Assembly (NCBI GenBank): GCA_021286965.1
Contig: JAJTBK010000052.1
Coordinates: 1-9,755, forward strand
Reading direction: 5' to 3'
Length of the DNA: 9,755 nucleotides
DNA from: Comamonadaceae bacterium
GTDB taxonomy: Bacteria > Pseudomonadota > Gammaproteobacteria > Burkholderiales > Burkholderiaceae_C
In this document: positions 8,643 through 9,755 of the stretch, piece by piece
How the letters are laid out: each line of letters starts with the position of its first letter
Numbering within the stretch: the first letter of the stretch is position 1
The notes under the pieces: model-generated
Told to the model about the DNA's origin: nothing
Seen by the model: only the letters and a program-made list of their open reading frames with translations
Database searches by the model: none
Program-made: the position numbers and the translations under genes

Positions 8643-9611
8643 CTACTTTCTGCCCCGGCTGGCTTTTTTACGGATGCAGTAATAGTACGCGTTGCTGCCT
8701 TGCGGGTTGGGGTTGGGCAGCAGGCGTGCGTCGCGTGACAGCTGGGGTGCGTAGAGCTGGCTGCTGCCCAGGTGGTACAGGCGTTCGGCCTTGACCTCGA
8801 TGCCCTCGTGGTAAATGCCTGCCGTCTCGCCGATCTCCATCTCGCTGGCGCTGGGCAGCTCTGCGCCCTGGCTTTGGCAGTAGCGGCTGGCGTTGTCGTA
8901 CGAGACCATCAAATCCTGGTGGCTGGGTGCGGGCAGCAGCCACTCGCTGGCCGCCAGCGGGTTGCGGTAGGGCGCAAAGCGGGTGCCGTAAAAGTAGTGG
9001 AATACGTCCTGCGCCAGCGCTGCGCCCGCCTGCGAGGCCAGGGCGGTGACGGTAAAGCTCTGCGCGCTGCCGTCGTTGGTCTTCACCAAGGTGGCCGTGA
9101 CCTGGATGGCGCTGCCCTCGGTGCGGGCGTAGGTCATGTACGCCAGCAGCGTCACCTGCCCGGCCTTGGCCTTGAGCTGGGCCAGGGCGTTGGCATCGAG
9201 CACGGCCGGGCGCTGCAGCTCGGCCGGGGTGATGCCGGCAAAGTCAAAACGCAGCTTGGGGCTGCGCAGGCGCGTGGCGCGGGTGAGGCGGTCGAGCTCG
9301 CTGATGAAGAGCACGTTCAGGCTGCGCCCGAGCTCGGCCAGGGCGGTGCGCTCGTGGTGCGCCTGCAGCTGATCGACGGCCTGCAGCGCGGCGACGATGG
9401 TGGCAGGGTCCTTGCCGCCGTGCAGCTCCTCGAATACCTTGCGGTCGGCGGCGTATTCGGCAAAGTCGGTGGCGCGGATCACCGGGATATTGGGCCAGAC
9501 GATGAACTGCTGCTCCTGCGGATCACGAAAATCTGCTGCCCGCGCGCACAGTGGCAGCGCCAGCAACAGCAGCGCCAGACAGCGGACGAAACGGAACAAC
9601 ACAACAGGCAT
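8643..9611 (-). CDS. Unrecognised exported protein, 322 residues
   Basis: I do not recognise the family. The start at 9611 gives a clean signal peptide: Arg at 7 and 10, a Leu-rich core at 12-19 and cleavage after LCARA (about residue 25). An upstream in-frame ATG at 9737 would put a proline-rich, signal-less stretch in front, so I rejected it. The mature chain looks soluble and periplasmic. Residues 150-210 alternate like beta strands (TLLAYMTYARTEG, VTATLVKTNDGS) and end in a helix (AALAQDVFHYFYG), vaguely like TolB-N or curli-assembly-type domains. The last 85 residues hold NASRYCQSQGAELPSASEM (240-258) and end YYYCIRKK (309-316), reminiscent of DUF1566 or formylglycine-enzyme-like folds. 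The only mature cysteines, Cys245 and Cys312, could form one disulfide. It lies 42 bp ahead of dsbD on the same strand, suggesting an operon. These fold suggestions are weak. Confidence 0.8.
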   Translation of the reverse strand: MPVVLFRFVRCLALLLLALPLCARAADFRDPQEQQFIVWPNIPVIRATDFAEYAADRKVFEELHGGKDPATIVAALQAVDQLQAHHERTALAELGRSLNVLFISELDRLTRATRLRSPKLRFDFAGITPAELQRPAVLDANALAQLKAKAGQVTLLAYMTYARTEGSAIQVTATLVKTNDGSAQSFTVTALASQAGAALAQDVFHYFYGTRFAPYRNPLAASEWLLPAPSHQDLMVSYDNASRYCQSQGAELPSASEMEIGETAGIYHEGIEVKAERLYHLGSSQLYAPQLSRDARLLPNPNPQGSNAYYYCIRKKASRGRK

Positions 9612-9640
9612 GGCGAGGCAAGGGCAGGGCGGTGGCGTCC

Positions 9641-9668
9641 ATTGTGCCGCCCCGGCCACGCCCGCCAA
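9641..9668 (-). promoter_or_regulatory. Possible promoter of the exported protein-dsbD unit
   Basis: On the - strand, TTGGCG (9668-9663) and CACAAT (9646-9641) are separated by 16 bases and resemble sigma-70 -35 and -10 boxes. Transcription would begin near 9634, about 23 bases before the ATG at 9611. This supports that start rather than the one at 9737, which would lie upstream of the promoter. The rest of the gap from 9612 to 9743 is GC-rich and shows no other structure I can support. Confidence 0.4.
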
Positions 9669-9743
9669 GGGACAAGAAGGCGGCGCAAGAGGCGGCAATT
9701 TGGCGCACTGCGCCGGCCCGCCGGGCGCCGTTACCATTGCCGC

Positions 9744-9755
9744 ATGACCGCAACC
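9744..9755 (+). CDS. Possible start of a divergent gene cut by the right edge
   Basis: The last twelve bases read ATG ACC GCA ACC (Met-Thr-Ala-Thr). Seven bases upstream, TACCAT (9732-9737) resembles a -10 box, which would start transcription about at the ATG and make the mRNA nearly leaderless. Divergent placement from the exported-protein gene is plausible, but four codons cannot identify a product or prove a gene. Confidence 0.25.

Noticed and set aside
9612..9737. Upstream ATG at 9737 extending the exported protein by 42 residues.
   Set aside because: It would bury the signal peptide internally and lies upstream of the candidate promoter at 9641-9668. The added stretch is Pro/Ala-rich and non-descript.

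Overview
The window is GC-rich (hand-counted stretches of rep and dsbD are about 72-73% G+C) and densely coding, with many long non-coding 'shadow' frames. Gene content and protein style (DctA, a DctB-like hybrid kinase, Rep, a long DsbD) suggest a betaproteobacterium, most likely Comamonadaceae (Acidovorax/Diaphorobacter/Alicycliphilus type). This is inference from sequence style, not from a search.

Left block (1-3599): the N-terminal 252 residues of the C4-dicarboxylate symporter DctA run leftwards off the edge. Diverging from it across a 155-bp gap is a large membrane hybrid histidine kinase with a DctB-like periplasmic sensor, a PAS-like region, a kinase core and a C-terminal receiver. 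The pair looks like a dicarboxylate-sensing and uptake module, but no DNA-binding response regulator is in view.

Middle block (3600-6400): a complete Rep-type superfamily 1 DNA helicase on the + strand converges on a two-gene toxin-antitoxin operon on the - strand, an AbrB/MazE-fold antitoxin followed by a Doc-type toxin. The rep and doc stop codons overlap in the four bases TTAA, and two stem-loops follow the rep stop directly. The antitoxin gene has about 56% G+C by hand count and carries a perfect 6-4-6 inverted repeat upstream, a probable autoregulatory operator. Both suggest an acquired cassette placed behind dsbD.

Right block (6387-9755): on the - strand, an unrecognised exported protein of 322 residues with two cysteines in the mature chain is followed after 42 bp by a DsbD/ScsB-type thiol:disulfide reductase. 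A possible divergent gene starts at the extreme right edge. Inside dsbD a short repeat occurs twice, in the same orientation and reading frame, each time encoding IAASA. The copy in the signal peptide also carries a run of eight T on the coding strand.

I see no tRNA, rRNA, CRISPR array, insertion sequence or prophage. Most of the window looks like ordinary chromosome. The features most worth checking are the toxin-antitoxin cassette, the dsbD repeat and homopolymer, the apparently partnerless hybrid kinase and the unknown exported protein.
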